A stretch of 64,000 bases of DNA from Pantoea eucalypti (GTDB lineage: Bacteria; Pseudomonadota; Gammaproteobacteria; Enterobacterales; Enterobacteriaceae). Within the stretch, counting starts at the first letter, position 1. Each line of letters opens with the position of its first letter. The notes beneath the pieces are model-generated. The model was given only the letters and a program-made list of their open reading frames with translations. It had not been told where the DNA came from and did not search any database. The position numbers were made by a program, and so were the translations under genes. Of the stretch, positions 1 through 9,438 are shown one piece after another. The DNA lies in the NCBI RefSeq assembly GCF_009646115.1, contig NZ_CP045720.1:3534001-3598000 (forward strand), given 5' to 3'.

Positions 1-84
1 CAGGATGGCACCTGGCAACGGCTCTATGAGAAATGGTTTCCCGGATCGCCGATGCCAAAACAGTATCTGCCTGGCGGCCAGTAA
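1..84 (+). CDS. 3' end of a polar amino-acid ABC transporter substrate-binding protein (partial)
   Basis: Only the last 28 codons are inside the window, in frame 1, ending at a TAA. The residues include WQRLYEKWF and end in PGGQ. This WxxLYxKWF pattern is typical of the C-terminus of periplasmic binding proteins of the glutamate/glutamine/histidine type. The permease and ATPase genes of a polar amino-acid importer follow directly, which supports the assignment. The ligand cannot be told from this fragment. Confidence 0.6.
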   Translation, partial: QDGTWQRLYEKWFPGSPMPKQYLPGGQ

Positions 85-145
85 AGAGGCGGACGTTCGC
101 GTCCTGAGTTAACCGGGGGAACCCCCGCCCTGCATGGAGACGGCG

Positions 146-952
146 ATGGACTTGCTCACCATTCTTTCCCGCACCTTCTTTGATTTTCCATCAATGATGG
201 AAGTGCTGCCGCAGATGCTGGCCACCGGACTGGTCAACACGGTGATTATCTCGCTGGCGGCAACGCTGCTCGGCACGCTGTTTGGTCTTCTGCTGGCGCT
301 GATGGGCATCTCGCCTTCACGCTGGCTGCGACTGCCTGCCCGGCTCTATACCGATCTGTTTCGAGGTCTGCCCTCTATTCTAACTATTCTTCTGATTGGT
401 CAGGGCCTGGCGCGAGTCAGCTATCAGCTGTTCGGTCCGACACCCTACCCACTGGGGATCTTCGCGCTTAGCCTGATCGCCAGCGCCTATATGGGCGAGA
501 TTTTCCGCGCCGGTATTCAGAGTGTTGAACGCGGCCAGATGGAAGCCTGCCGCGCGCTGGGGATGAGTTATGGACGGGCAATGCGACTGGTGGTGATCCC
601 GCAGGGGATCCGCCGCGTGCTGCCCGCCATCGTTAACCAGTTTATCGCCATCATCAAAGATTCCTCGCTGGTCTATCTACTGGGCCTGATGACCCAGCAG
701 CGCGAGCTGTTCCGCGTGGGTCAGGATGCGGCGGTACTCACCGGCAATCTCTCGCCCCTGATGCTGGCCGGACTGTTCTATCTGATCATCACCGTACCGC
801 TGACGCACATGGTCAACTATGTCGATGTGCGTTATCGCACTGGTCGCCGTCGCCTGACGGTTCCGCAAAGCGGCTTAAAAGAGGTGGATGAAGTCAGGCC
901 GCCCAGCGGCGTACTGATCACGCATCCCCGCATCGGAGGCAACCATGAATAA
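146..952 (+). CDS. Polar amino-acid ABC transporter permease (HisM/GlnP family)
   Basis: Inner-membrane permease of about 268 residues, normal for the HisMQ family. Hydrophobic segments cover roughly residues 25-45, 60-80, 90-110, 185-205 and 210-230. The cytoplasmic EAA loop that docks on the ATPase is visible as [20 protein letters not shown] followed by a conserved proline-rich IP(Q)G region. I chose the ATG at 146 because GGAG lies six bases upstream; an in-frame ATG at 134 has a poorly spaced purine run. It overlaps the ATPase gene by 8 nt, so the two are probably translationally coupled. Only one permease gene is visible, so it either forms a homodimer or has a partner outside the window. 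The substrate is unknown. Confidence 0.88.
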   Translation: MDLLTILSRTFFDFPSMMEVLPQMLATGLVNTVIISLAATLLGTLFGLLLALMGISPSRWLRLPARLYTDLFRGLPSILTILLIGQGLARVSYQLFGPTPYPLGIFALSLIASAYMGEIFRAGIQSVERGQMEACRALGMSYGRAMRLVVIPQGIRRVLPAIVNQFIAIIKDSSLVYLLGLMTQQRELFRVGQDAAVLTGNLSPLMLAGLFYLIITVPLTHMVNYVDVRYRTGRRRLTVPQSGLKEVDEVRPPSGVLITHPRIGGNHE

Positions 953-1706
953 CCTGAGCAGCACAACGGACGCGACCTGGCACGGTGCCAGCCTGGAGCT
1001 GCGCGAGCTGACGCTGGCCTATGGCCCGATTGAGGTGCTGCGTAAGGTCTCGCTGCGGGTTGCGCCTGGCAGCACCACCTGCATCATCGGGCCATCAGGC
1101 TCAGGTAAATCGACACTGCTGCGCGGCATCAACCGACTGCATGAGCCGCAATCGGGAGATGTCCTGCTGGCTGACCGATCCGTGCTGCACGACAAGCCCG
1201 ATACGCTGCGGCTGCGGATTGGCATGGTGTTTCAACACTTCAATCTCTTCCCCGATCACAGCGCGCTGGAGAACGTGGCGCTGGCCCCGTGGCGGGTCAA
1301 AGGCCTGCCCAAAGCGCAGGCGATGGCGATAGCGCGTCAGCGGCTGGAAGAGGTCGGGCTGGGTCAGCGCGCAGACCACCGGCCACGCGATCTCTCCGGC
1401 GGCCAGCAGCAGCGTGTCGCGATTGCCCGTGCGCTGGCGATGGATCCCGAAGTCATGCTGTTTGACGAGGCGACCTCCGCGCTCGATCCCGAACTGGTGA
1501 AAGGTGTCCTGACGCTGATGGCGGATCTCTGTCGTCGCGGCATGACGATGGTAGTGGTGACACATGAAATGGGCTTTGCGCGCAAAGTGGCGGATCAGGT
1601 GGTGTTTATGGATGAAGGCGAGATTGTTGAAGCCGGGCCGCCGGGCGCCATTTTTGATGCACCGCAGTCACCGCGTCTGCAACGTTTTCTCTCTGAAGTG
1701 CTGTAA
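945..1706 (+). CDS. Polar amino-acid ABC transporter ATP-binding protein (GlnQ/HisP family)
   Basis: ATPase subunit of the same importer, 253 residues, a typical GlnQ/HisP length. Walker [10 protein letters not shown] lies near residue 50, the Q-loop [16 protein letters not shown] near 97, the ABC signature LSGGQQQR near 152, Walker [13 protein letters not shown] near 175 and the switch histidine in [11 protein letters not shown] near 208. GGAGG sits 6 nt before the ATG at 945, inside the end of the permease gene. The FAD oxidoreductase starts 19 nt downstream, which suggests that the imported amino acid or amine is oxidised by that enzyme (inference). Confidence 0.93.
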   Translation: MNNLSSTTDATWHGASLELRELTLAYGPIEVLRKVSLRVAPGSTTCIIGPSGSGKSTLLRGINRLHEPQSGDVLLADRSVLHDKPDTLRLRIGMVFQHFNLFPDHSALENVALAPWRVKGLPKAQAMAIARQRLEEVGLGQRADHRPRDLSGGQQQRVAIARALAMDPEVMLFDEATSALDPELVKGVLTLMADLCRRGMTMVVVTHEMGFARKVADQVVFMDEGEIVEAGPPGAIFDAPQSPRLQRFLSEVL

Positions 1707-1725
1707 CTGAGTAAGGAACCTGATA

Positions 1726-2838
1726 ATGGCAGTAAAAACTGAAATGAACGTGGTGGTACTGGGTGGTGGCGTCATCGGTGTGTCGACGGCGCTGGAGCTG
1801 ACAAAACGCGGTGCCACCGTCACACTGGTGACCGAAGCCGCGCTCTGTTCCGGGGCATCGGGACGCTCGCTGTCGTGGCTTAACTCGGCGGGTGAACGCT
1901 CCCTGCCCTATCACGCGCTGCGTATGGCGGGCATTGATCGCTATCGCACCTTATTTGCTCAGCATCCTGACCTCGACTGGCTGCGTTTTGATGGCGGGGT
2001 CTGTTGGTTTAGCGACGATGAGGCCGGAACGCAGGCGCGGCATGCCTATGAAAAAGCACACGGCTACGACTCACAGCTAATAACCGCGGATACCGTGGCG
2101 CAGGCAGATGCGACGATCGATCCCGATGCGCTGCCGTCACAGGCGATATTCAATCCCGGTGAAGGCTGGGTCAGCCTGCCACACCTGACCGATTATCTGG
2201 TGAATCAGTTCCGGGCGCGCGGGGGTGAAGTGATAGAGCACGCCGGTAAAACCAGTGTGATCACCGGGCATGGCCGTGCCTGCGGCATCCGCAGTGATCT
2301 GGGAGAACTGCGGGCTGATGCGGTGGTAGTCGCCTGCGGCCCCTGGACACCGGATGTGGTTGCACCACTGGGCGTATCGATCCCCAACGGATCGCCCGTC
2401 TCAATGCTGGTGATCACTGAACCAAGCCAACATGAACTCAAAGCGGTGCTGAACACGCCACGCGCCGCTATCCGGCCCAACCCTGGCAACCGTTACGCTC
2501 TGGATCATGACTGGTATGAGGAAGATATCCAGCCACTGGCCGGAGGCGATTACCATATTGATAAGCAGGTGGTGGCGAAGCTGGCGGACGAAGCGAGCAG
2601 GCTATTACGTGGCAGCGAGTCGCTCAGCGTCCAGAGCTGGAAAATTGGCCTGAAGCCGATTCCCGGTGATGGCGATCCGGTGCTGGGCCAACTGCAGAAG
2701 GTGCCGGGCTGTTTTGTCGCGTTCACGCATTCGGGCGCAACGCTGGCGCTGATTGTCGGAGAATTACTGGCGGAAGAGATCGTAAGCGGTGAGAAGCATC
2801 CGATGCTGGCGAGCTTTGGTGCGGAGCGTTTCAGCTAA
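1726..2838 (+). CDS. FAD-dependent oxidoreductase of the DAO family
   Basis: Flavoenzyme of 370 residues. The N-terminal dinucleotide-binding fold is clear: VVVLGGGVIGVSTALEL (GxGxxG) at residues 7-23, followed by a second FAD-contact region CSGASGRSLSWLNS. The C-terminal part with WKIGLKPIPGDGDPVLG and FTHSGATLALIVGELLAEEI is the usual closing FAD motif of D-amino-acid oxidase/glycine oxidase-like proteins. AAGGAA lies 9 nt before the ATG. It is the last gene of the amino-acid transporter operon, so it probably oxidises the imported amino acid or a secondary amine. The exact substrate cannot be read from sequence. Confidence 0.85.
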   Translation: MAVKTEMNVVVLGGGVIGVSTALELTKRGATVTLVTEAALCSGASGRSLSWLNSAGERSLPYHALRMAGIDRYRTLFAQHPDLDWLRFDGGVCWFSDDEAGTQARHAYEKAHGYDSQLITADTVAQADATIDPDALPSQAIFNPGEGWVSLPHLTDYLVNQFRARGGEVIEHAGKTSVITGHGRACGIRSDLGELRADAVVVACGPWTPDVVAPLGVSIPNGSPVSMLVITEPSQHELKAVLNTPRAAIRPNPGNRYALDHDWYEEDIQPLAGGDYHIDKQVVAKLADEASRLLRGSESLSVQSWKIGLKPIPGDGDPVLGQLQKVPGCFVAFTHSGATLALIVGELLAEEIVSGEKHPMLASFGAERFS

Positions 2839-2868
2839 AAAAAGCCGGTCATTGCGACCGGCTGATTT
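2836..2868. terminator. Bidirectional Rho-independent terminator between convergent genes
   Basis: Stem AGCCGGTC / GACCGGCT at 2843-2850 and 2856-2863 with a five-base loop. A run of seven A on the left (T on the minus strand) serves the minus-strand gene, and GATTTTATTT on the right serves the plus-strand operon. Confidence 0.85.
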
Positions 2869-2871
2869 TAT

Positions 2872-3399
2872 TTAACCGCGGAAGAAGATATCGCCTGATT
2901 TACCCATGACGATTTTGCCGGTGTCATTGGTAATAAGAATGTAGTTGGCGTTGATATAGGCCCAGTGGGTATTTGCCTGCGGGGCGGGCAGATTACGCTT
3001 TTGCCACTCGGTGATGGTGTACGTTTTATCGGTGTACTTCTCTGGCACGATGTCACCGATTTTGTACTCTTTGTAGTCGATGATGATGGTGCTGAGTTCG
3101 TAATTAGGGCGTGCGCCGTTGGACGGTGCCGGAGAAGTCGGCGTCGTCGGCGTAATGCCATCATTAGATTGTGAGCTGGTCTGCGGCTGGTTTTGCGCGG
3201 CACCGGTGTCCGGCTGAGCGCTGCCCGTATCAGGCGTAGCGGGCTGGGCACCCGGGTTTGCAGGCTGAATCTGCGGTGGTGGCGGAACGCTATCCGTTGC
3301 TTCGCCAGCAGCCTGTACAGCGGGGATCAGGCTCAGTGAGCCAACCAGTAATCCCATTGATAAAAGTACACGTTGAGTCCTGCGCATAATGATTTCCAC
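2872..3399 (-). CDS. Secreted RcnB-family protein
   Basis: 175 residues. An N-terminal signal peptide (RRTQRVLLSMGLLVGSLSLIPAVQA, cleavage after AQA about residue 30) points to the periplasm. Residues about 30-100 are a low-complexity stretch rich in Pro, Gln, Thr and Ala. The last 75 residues (YKIGDIVPEKYTDKTYTITEW, LPAPQANTHWAYINANYILI) match the RcnB fold known from E. coli RcnB, a periplasmic protein needed for nickel/cobalt homeostasis. Whether this paralogue handles metal is not known. In-frame ATG codons at residues 1 and 5 are both possible starts. It is a single gene with its own terminator. Confidence 0.75.
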   Translation of the reverse strand: MEIIMRRTQRVLLSMGLLVGSLSLIPAVQAAGEATDSVPPPPQIQPANPGAQPATPDTGSAQPDTGAAQNQPQTSSQSNDGITPTTPTSPAPSNGARPNYELSTIIIDYKEYKIGDIVPEKYTDKTYTITEWQKRNLPAPQANTHWAYINANYILITNDTGKIVMGKSGDIFFRG

Positions 3400-3513
3400 G
3401 TTGAATTTTGACAGTCAGGCTAAAATTTATCGCACTTCAGTTCCGGTACGCTAATGCTATGTGTAAGGCAAAACAGCGCGATTCACTTTACTGCGCACAG
3501 CTCAGGTAACGGA

Positions 3514-4680
3514 TCACTGTACGACCACTTTATCCTGAGTTGCCAGATCGACCAACAACGCAATGCCTAAATAGTTGCTCCAGTTAAAGCCGTTCTGCAG
3601 CACCACAATCGCATTGCCATGACGTTTATCGTAGCCGATAAAACTGGCATAGCCGCCAATATAGCCCACCTGATAAGTGATCTGCTGTCCTTCAATGGTG
3701 TCGGTGACCCAAGCGATATTCTGCGCCTGCGCGCCCTGCTGATACCACGGCCGGTTCACCGCCGCAAAAGCCCGACCCTGCGCCGTATCATCGGTGGCAT
3801 TGAGGTGCGCGCGCAGATAGGCACTCAGATCGCGCGCATTGCTATAAAGACTGGCCGCGGCCACCATGTTGCCGTGAAAATGCCAGTCAGGCGTCAGCGT
3901 GCCACGGCGGATAAATTTTGGCTGATCGCCTGCATGGCCCAGCGCACGCAGCGGATAGCCTGGCAGCGTTTCCGGGACAAAACTGCTTTGACTCATCTTT
4001 AGCGGGGTAAAGATAAGCTGTGACGCCAGCGTCTGAATCTCCTGATGAAAACGGGTGCGTATGATAAAACCGAGCAGCGCATAGCCGAGATTGGAGTAGT
4101 GTGGCATGCGTACCGCAGGTGCAGAGAAGTCCGCCAGATAAGTCAGCAGTCTGTCACTGTCGAGATTGCCATAGAAATTCTCGCCAGTGCCCAGATAACC
4201 CACGAACTGCAACAGCATCGGCAGGTCCATATCCTGACGCGGCAGGCCTGAGGTATGCGTCACCAGTTGCAGCAGGGTGATGCGCTGCGCATCAGCACTA
4301 AGATGAACCTCTTTCGGTAGCAGGTCGGCCAGCGTGTCACTCCAGCGCAGCTTACCCTGTTCAACCAGCTGGATAATCACTTCAGCCGTCACGCCTTTAC
4401 TCAGCGAGCCCAGCGCAAACAGGGTATCGGGCGTGATCGGATAGCGATGCGCCCCATCAGTAACGCCGAAAGGATAATAGCGGGTCGGGCCGCCGCGATG
4501 AATCACCGCAATGCTGATGCCGGGAACCTGCTTCTGCTGCATGTAGTGCTGCACGATGTCATCGACATTTTCGTGAAAGGTGGCGTGCGTCAGATAAACG
4601 CGGTCGCCTAACGGCGCGGAGGTTTGCGACAGGGTTCCGCAGCCCGCCAGCAGGAAGATCATGACTGGCATAAATCGCAT
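3514..4680 (-). CDS. Class C beta-lactamase-related serine hydrolase, probable lipoprotein
   Basis: Serine hydrolase of the AmpC/EstB/low-molecular-weight PBP fold, 388 residues from the chosen start. The catalytic SxxK is visible in LGSLSKG and the YxN tyrosine in HYSNLGYALLG. The chosen ATG gives MRFMPVMIFLLAGC, a short signal with a lipobox (LAGC), implying an outer-membrane or periplasmic lipoprotein. An upstream in-frame ATG at 4767 would add 29 residues that bury the signal, and neither start has a strong Shine-Dalgarno. It is a lone gene, so it is not AmpC next to ampR; a peptidase or esterase role is as likely as antibiotic hydrolysis. Confidence 0.82.
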   Translation of the reverse strand: MRFMPVMIFLLAGCGTLSQTSAPLGDRVYLTHATFHENVDDIVQHYMQQKQVPGISIAVIHRGGPTRYYPFGVTDGAHRYPITPDTLFALGSLSKGVTAEVIIQLVEQGKLRWSDTLADLLPKEVHLSADAQRITLLQLVTHTSGLPRQDMDLPMLLQFVGYLGTGENFYGNLDSDRLLTYLADFSAPAVRMPHYSNLGYALLGFIIRTRFHQEIQTLASQLIFTPLKMSQSSFVPETLPGYPLRALGHAGDQPKFIRRGTLTPDWHFHGNMVAAASLYSNARDLSAYLRAHLNATDDTAQGRAFAAVNRPWYQQGAQAQNIAWVTDTIEGQQITYQVGYIGGYASFIGYDKRHGNAIVVLQNGFNWSNYLGIALLVDLATQDKVVVQ

Positions 4681-5008
4681 TATGACTCTGCCGATCCAAT
4701 GGCTGCTATCGGCCAGCCGTGCGAGGTATACAGCTAAAGCCTGGCTGACGGAAAATCCATTTTTCATTTAATAATCATCAGGTTAATTTTATTTACTACG
4801 CAGCAGCCTCTCTGTAGCGCAAAAATGTACCACAAAGTGCAGCAGGCTATCGCCTGCATAATGGGGTCAAAATGGTGTTAAACGCGGTTTAACCTCATGC
4901 CAGCGCCGGACAGGGTTAGCTGTGTTGAACGCCCACAAGGGTGTACACTGCTGCGGTTTTAAGGCTCAACGCCGCGCTGAAATTTTCACATGCCCGGGAG
5001 GCAACCGC

Positions 5009-5677
5009 ATGAAAGAAGGCCCACTGTCCGAGAAAGAGCTGCAATGGCTGGAAGATATGCTGGAAAAATATGGCAGCGAAGCGTCGATTATTGATGTCTC
5101 CGAGCTGGATGGTCTGCTGACTGCCGTTCTCTCCGGCCCCACTACCGTTGAACCCAGCCAGTGGCTGGTGGCCCTTTGGGGCGGCGAGAAGCAGATTCCA
5201 AAATGGAGCAACGAGCGTGAAATGACGCGCTTTATGTCGCTGTGCTTCCAGCATATGAATGATGTGGCTGATCGTTTATCTGAGTTCCCGGAGCAGTTTG
5301 AACCGCTGTTTGGCATCCGCGAGATGGAAGGTCTGGAATTTACCGTGGTGGAAGAGTGGTGCTTCGGTTACATGCGCGGTGTCGCGCTGACCGACTGGTC
5401 TGCCCTGCCTGCGGATCTGCAGCCTGCGCTGGACGCTATCGCTCTGCACGGCGTGGAAGAGAATCTCGAAAAGATCGACGCCATGACGCCAGACGAAATG
5501 GAAGCCAGCATTGAGGCGATCCGCCCTGCCGCCCTGGCGCTGCACGATCACTGGATCTCTCAGCCGGAAGCGATTCCCGTGCCTCAGAAACCGGTCGCGG
5601 CAGAGAAACTGCCTGGCCGCAACGATCCCTGCCCGTGCGGCAGCGGCAAAAAATATAAGCAGTGCTGTCTCCATTGA
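5009..5677 (+). CDS. yecA: YecA, UPF0149/SEC-C domain protein
   Basis: 222 residues, matching E. coli YecA in length and closely in sequence (for example [48 protein letters not shown]). The N-terminal part is the helical YgfB/YecA domain. The C-terminus [18 protein letters not shown] is a SEC-C zinc-binding motif like that of SecA, which in SecA contacts SecB and the ribosome. I chose the ATG at 5009 because GGGAGG lies 8 nt upstream; the open frame extends upstream to 4922 without such a site. E. coli YecA has been linked to SecA/ribosome binding; the role here is taken from that family. Confidence 0.92.
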   Translation: MKEGPLSEKELQWLEDMLEKYGSEASIIDVSELDGLLTAVLSGPTTVEPSQWLVALWGGEKQIPKWSNEREMTRFMSLCFQHMNDVADRLSEFPEQFEPLFGIREMEGLEFTVVEEWCFGYMRGVALTDWSALPADLQPALDAIALHGVEENLEKIDAMTPDEMEASIEAIRPAALALHDHWISQPEAIPVPQKPVAAEKLPGRNDPCPCGSGKKYKQCCLH

Positions 5678-5858
5678 TTGACTGCTTAGCCTCACGATCT
5701 GCCGGGCGGCTATTTGGCCCGGCATGCTTCTCTCACGATCCACGACAGTTTGACCTGCATCACTCTACCCATCCCCTTACCTGAATAGACTGCTCACGAC
5801 TTGAACAGCTTCACGCTTATCGCTAAGGTAAGCGCGATTTTACCCGTCAGGAATAACC

Positions 5859-6452
5859 ATGATCACCATCACGCTGATTGACGATCACCTCATCGTCCGC
5901 TCCGGCTTTGCCCAGCTGCTGAGCCTGGAATCTGATTTCCAGGTGGTGGCGGAATTTGGTTCTGGCCGTGAGGCACTGGCAGGTTTACCGGGCTGTGGCG
6001 TTCAGGTCTGTATTTGCGATATTTCGATGCCAGATCTCTCCGGGCTGGCGCTGCTGAGCAAGCTGCCGGCGGGCCTGGCCACCATCATGCTTTCAGTCCA
6101 TGACAGTCCGGCTCTGGTGGAACAGGCACTTAATGCCGGTGCGCGCGGATTTCTCTCTAAACGCTGTCGTCCCGATGAGCTGATCGCGGCGGTGCGCACG
6201 GTCTCCACAGGCGGCTGTTATCTGACGCCAGAGATTGCGATCAAGCTGGCCGCTGGTCGGCAGGACCCGCTTACCCGACGTGAACGTCAGGTGGCAGAAA
6301 AACTCTCACAGGGCATGGCGGTTAAGGAAATTGCCGTTGAGCTGGCGCTGTCACCGAAAACCGTACATGTTCATCGCGCGAATCTGATGGAGAAGCTCGG
6401 CGTCAGCAATGATGTGGAGCTGGCGCGCCGCATGTTTGATGGCTGGCAATGA
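5859..6452 (+). CDS. uhpA: Response regulator UhpA
   Basis: 197 residues with a receiver domain (DDH at residues 8-10, phospho-acceptor Asp in [11 protein letters not shown] near 55, Thr/Ser and Lys switch residues) and a C-terminal LuxR-type helix-turn-helix ([22 protein letters not shown] ... [18 protein letters not shown]). In the Uhp system UhpA-P activates uhpT when external glucose-6-phosphate is sensed. AGGAA precedes the ATG. Its stop codon overlaps the uhpB start (ATGA), so the two are co-translated. Confidence 0.95.
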   Translation: MITITLIDDHLIVRSGFAQLLSLESDFQVVAEFGSGREALAGLPGCGVQVCICDISMPDLSGLALLSKLPAGLATIMLSVHDSPALVEQALNAGARGFLSKRCRPDELIAAVRTVSTGGCYLTPEIAIKLAAGRQDPLTRRERQVAEKLSQGMAVKEIAVELALSPKTVHVHRANLMEKLGVSNDVELARRMFDGWQ

Positions 6453-7948
6453 GTCCTTTTGTTTCGCGGCTGATCTCCGTTGTCGCCAGCTTTTTTATCT
6501 TTTCGGCGGCCTGGTTCTGCCTGTGGAGTATCAGCCTGCATCTGGTGGAACGCCCGGAACTGGCGGTGCTGCTATTCCCGTTTGGCCTGCGTCTGGGGCT
6601 GATGCTGCAATGTCCACGCGCTTACTGGCCGGTGCTGCTGGCAGCTGAGTGGATCATGCTGGTCTGGCTGGCGAAGGTGGTCGCGCTGGCGCATCTGCCG
6701 CTGTTAATGGCGGGCAGTGTACTGACGCTGCTGCCAGTGGCGCTGATCTCCCATTACCGCCATCAGCGTGACTGGCGCACGCTGCTGAGCCAGGGTGCGG
6801 CACTGATCGCCGCGGCGCTGCTGCAATCTCTGGCGTGGGCGGGACAGCAGGAGATGCTGAACGCCCTGCTACTGACGCTCACCGGTGGTCTGACGCTGGC
6901 CCCGACCTGCCTGGTCATCTGGCACTATCTCACCAGCACCCGCTGGCAGCCGCTGGGGCCGTCGCTGGTCTCACACCCGGTCAACTGGCGCGCCCGGCAT
7001 CTTATCTGGTATCTGCTGCTGTTTGTCATCAGTCTCTGGTTGCAGCTTGGCCTGCCCGCTGAACTGTCGCGCTTTACGCCATTCTGTCTGGCGCTGCCGA
7101 TTATTGCTCTGGCCTGGCACTACGGCTGGCAGGGTGCGCTGATCGCGACGCTGATGAATGCAATCGCGCTGATCGCCAGCCAGACCTGGCACGATCATCC
7201 GGTCGATCTTCTCCTCTCACTACTGGCCCAAAGTCTGACCGGACTGCTGCTGGGTGCGGGTATCCAGCGGCTGCGCGAGTTGAATCAGTCGCTGCAGAGC
7301 GAGCTGGCGCGCAACCGGCTGCTGGCGGAACGGCTGGTCGAAACAGAAGAGAACGTACGCCAGGAGGTGGCGCGCGAACTGCACGATGATATCGGTCAGA
7401 CGATTACGGCAATCCGCACCCAGGCGGGCATTGTGCAGCGCCTTGCGCCGGATAATGGCCGGGTGATCCAGAGCGGCGTCCATATTGAGCAGCTCTCACT
7501 CGGTGTCTACGATTCAGTGCGGCGACTGCTGGGACGTCTGCGACCCCGCCAGTTAGATGACCTGTCACTTGAACAGGCAGTCCGCTCCCTGATGCGTGAG
7601 ATGGAGCTGGAGGATTGCGGCATCGTCAGTCACCTTGAGTGGCGTATTGATGAGACGCTGCTGAGCGAAGCGCAGCGCGTCACGCTGTTTCGCGTCTGTC
7701 AGGAGGGGCTGAACAACATTGTAAAACACGCCAGCGCCAGCGCCGTGATGCTGAAAGGCTGGCAACAGGATTGTCGCGTTTTGCTGGTGATTGAAGATGA
7801 TGGCTGCGGTCTGCCGCCAGGTTCCGGTCAGCAAAGCTTTGGTCTGGTCGGGATGCGCGAACGCGTGAGTGCGCTGGGCGGCTCCCTGACGATCTCCTGC
7901 ACCCATGGAACCCGCGTCAGCGTGCATCTGCCGCTGCGTTCGGCCTGA
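6449..7948 (+). CDS. uhpB: Membrane sensor histidine kinase UhpB
   Basis: 499 residues, the length of E. coli UhpB. The first 280 residues form about eight hydrophobic helices (MASE1-like sensor). The kinase part begins with the HisKA_3 box [22 protein letters not shown], whose His near residue 313 is the expected phosphorylation site. The ATPase domain shows the N box [18 protein letters not shown] and the G boxes [11 protein letters not shown] and [16 protein letters not shown]. It works with UhpC, which detects glucose-6-phosphate, and phosphorylates UhpA. The start overlaps uhpA by 4 nt. Confidence 0.95.
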   Translation: MSPFVSRLISVVASFFIFSAAWFCLWSISLHLVERPELAVLLFPFGLRLGLMLQCPRAYWPVLLAAEWIMLVWLAKVVALAHLPLLMAGSVLTLLPVALISHYRHQRDWRTLLSQGAALIAAALLQSLAWAGQQEMLNALLLTLTGGLTLAPTCLVIWHYLTSTRWQPLGPSLVSHPVNWRARHLIWYLLLFVISLWLQLGLPAELSRFTPFCLALPIIALAWHYGWQGALIATLMNAIALIASQTWHDHPVDLLLSLLAQSLTGLLLGAGIQRLRELNQSLQSELARNRLLAERLVETEENVRQEVARELHDDIGQTITAIRTQAGIVQRLAPDNGRVIQSGVHIEQLSLGVYDSVRRLLGRLRPRQLDDLSLEQAVRSLMREMELEDCGIVSHLEWRIDETLLSEAQRVTLFRVCQEGLNNIVKHASASAVMLKGWQQDCRVLLVIEDDGCGLPPGSGQQSFGLVGMRERVSALGGSLTISCTHGTRVSVHLPLRSA

Positions 7949-7957
7949 GGAATCACC

Positions 7958-9286
7958 GTGTTTAACTTCCTGAAAACGCCCGCTAACGCCGCCCCGCTGC
8001 AGGACAAAGGTGAGATTGATAGCCGCTATCGCTACTGGCGACGGCACATCATGTCAACCATCTGGATCGGCTATGCCCTGTTCTACTTTACCCGCAAAAG
8101 CTTCAACGCGGCAGCACCTGAAGTGATCGCCAGCGGTGTGATGATGCGAACCGATATCGGCCTGCTGGCGACGCTGTTTTACATCACTTATGGCCTGTCG
8201 AAGTTCTTCTCCGGTATCGTCAGTGACCGCTCCAATGCCCGCTATTTTATGGGACTGGGGCTGATCGCTACCGGCGTGGTCAATATCCTGTTTGGCTTCT
8301 CCACCTCGCTATGGGCTTTTGCGCTGCTGTGGACCATCAACGCCTTTTTCCAGGGCTGGGGCGCGCCGGTCTGCGCGCGCCTGCTGACCAACTGGTATTC
8401 GCGTAACGAGCGCGGCGGCTGGTGGGCATTATGGAACACCGCGCACAACGTTGGCGGTGCGGTTATCCCGATCGTTATCGGCGCGGTGGCACTGCACTAT
8501 GGCTGGCGAACCGGGATGATGATTGCGGGCAGTTTAGCGATACTCGCCGGACTGTTTCTCTGCTGGCGTCTGCGCGACCGGCCTCAGACTGTCGGCCTGC
8601 CCACTGTAGGCGACTGGCGACAGGATGAGATGGAGATGGCGCAGCAGCAGGAAGGCGCAGGTCTGAGTCGCAAAGCGATCCTGACCCGCTACGTGCTTTT
8701 CAATCCCTATATCTGGCTGCTGTCATTGTGTTACGTGCTGGTCTATGTGGTTCGCGCCGCGCTCAATGACTGGGGGAATCTTTACATCTCCGACACGCTG
8801 GGGGTGGATCTGGTGACGGCCAACTCGGTAGTCACCCTGTTTGAGCTGGGCGGTGTGATAGGCGCGCTGGTCGCGGGATGGGGCTCGGACAAGCTGTTTA
8901 ATGGCAACCGTGGCCCCATGAACCTGATTTTTGCAGCCGGGATTTTGCTTTCCGTCGGCTCACTGTGGCTGATGCCCTTTACCAGTTACGTGATGCAGGC
9001 CGCCTGCTTTTTTACTACCGGTTTCTTCGTCTTCGGCCCGCAGATGCTGATCGGCATGGCGGCTGCCGAGTGTTCGCATAAAGAGGCGGCGGGCGCGGCA
9101 ACCGGCTTCGTCGGTCTTTTCGCCTATCTCGGCGCGTCACTCTCCGGCTGGCCGCTGGCGTGGGTAATCGACGTCTGGCACTGGAGCGGCTTCTTTGCGG
9201 TGATTGCCACGGCGGCGGGGATATCCGCCCTGCTGCTGTTGCCGTTTTTAAATGCTCAGGCGCCGAGATCCCTGCCTGAAGCGTGA
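7958..9286 (+). CDS. uhpC: UhpC, hexose-phosphate sensor of the MFS family
   Basis: 442 residues, a 12-helix organophosphate:phosphate antiporter fold related to UhpT. Typical signatures are YALFYFTRKSFNAAAPEV, GLSKFFSGIVSDRSNARYFMG and ALWNTAHNVGGAVIP. In E. coli UhpC acts as the receptor for external glucose-6-phosphate and stimulates UhpB, with little transport of its own. It starts at a GTG with GAGG upstream, 9 nt after uhpB, and ends in front of a strong hairpin. Confidence 0.94.
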   Translation: MFNFLKTPANAAPLQDKGEIDSRYRYWRRHIMSTIWIGYALFYFTRKSFNAAAPEVIASGVMMRTDIGLLATLFYITYGLSKFFSGIVSDRSNARYFMGLGLIATGVVNILFGFSTSLWAFALLWTINAFFQGWGAPVCARLLTNWYSRNERGGWWALWNTAHNVGGAVIPIVIGAVALHYGWRTGMMIAGSLAILAGLFLCWRLRDRPQTVGLPTVGDWRQDEMEMAQQQEGAGLSRKAILTRYVLFNPYIWLLSLCYVLVYVVRAALNDWGNLYISDTLGVDLVTANSVVTLFELGGVIGALVAGWGSDKLFNGNRGPMNLIFAAGILLSVGSLWLMPFTSYVMQAACFFTTGFFVFGPQMLIGMAAAECSHKEAAGAATGFVGLFAYLGASLSGWPLAWVIDVWHWSGFFAVIATAAGISALLLLPFLNAQAPRSLPEA

Positions 9287-9298
9287 TACGCCTCTCCT

Positions 9299-9320
9299 TT
9301 TTGCCCCAGGTGGGGCAAAA
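9299..9320. terminator. Hairpin between uhpC and uhpT
   Basis: Perfect inverted repeat TTTTGCCCC-AGGT-GGGGCAAAA. It could terminate uhpABC transcription and so separate the regulatory operon from uhpT. Confidence 0.7.
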
Positions 9321-9330
9321 CTAAGAAATT

Positions 9331-9386
9331 TTCCTGGTTTCGCCTGGATGCTGTCTCAGGCCAGTCTGGCGGCAAGTTTTTACAAT
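9331..9386 (+). promoter_or_regulatory. Probable uhpT promoter with UhpA-site candidates
   Basis: A TACAAT -10 element lies at 9381-9386 and has no good -35 box, as expected of an activator-dependent promoter. Two CCTGG motifs in the same orientation, exactly 10 bp apart (9333 and 9343), sit about 45-60 bp upstream of the expected start site. That is where UhpA binds at the E. coli uhpT promoter. Binding itself is an inference. Confidence 0.5.
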
Positions 9387-9438
9387 GCCAGCCATTAGCT
9401 GCCCATTGCAGCTATTCCAACCAGGAGAATCCCCTTAC

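Noticed and set aside
3514..4767. Serine hydrolase as chromosomal AmpC beta-lactamase
   Set aside because: Catalytic motifs fit the fold, but the lipobox and the lack of an adjacent ampR argue for a peptidase or esterase-like relative; resistance is not claimed.
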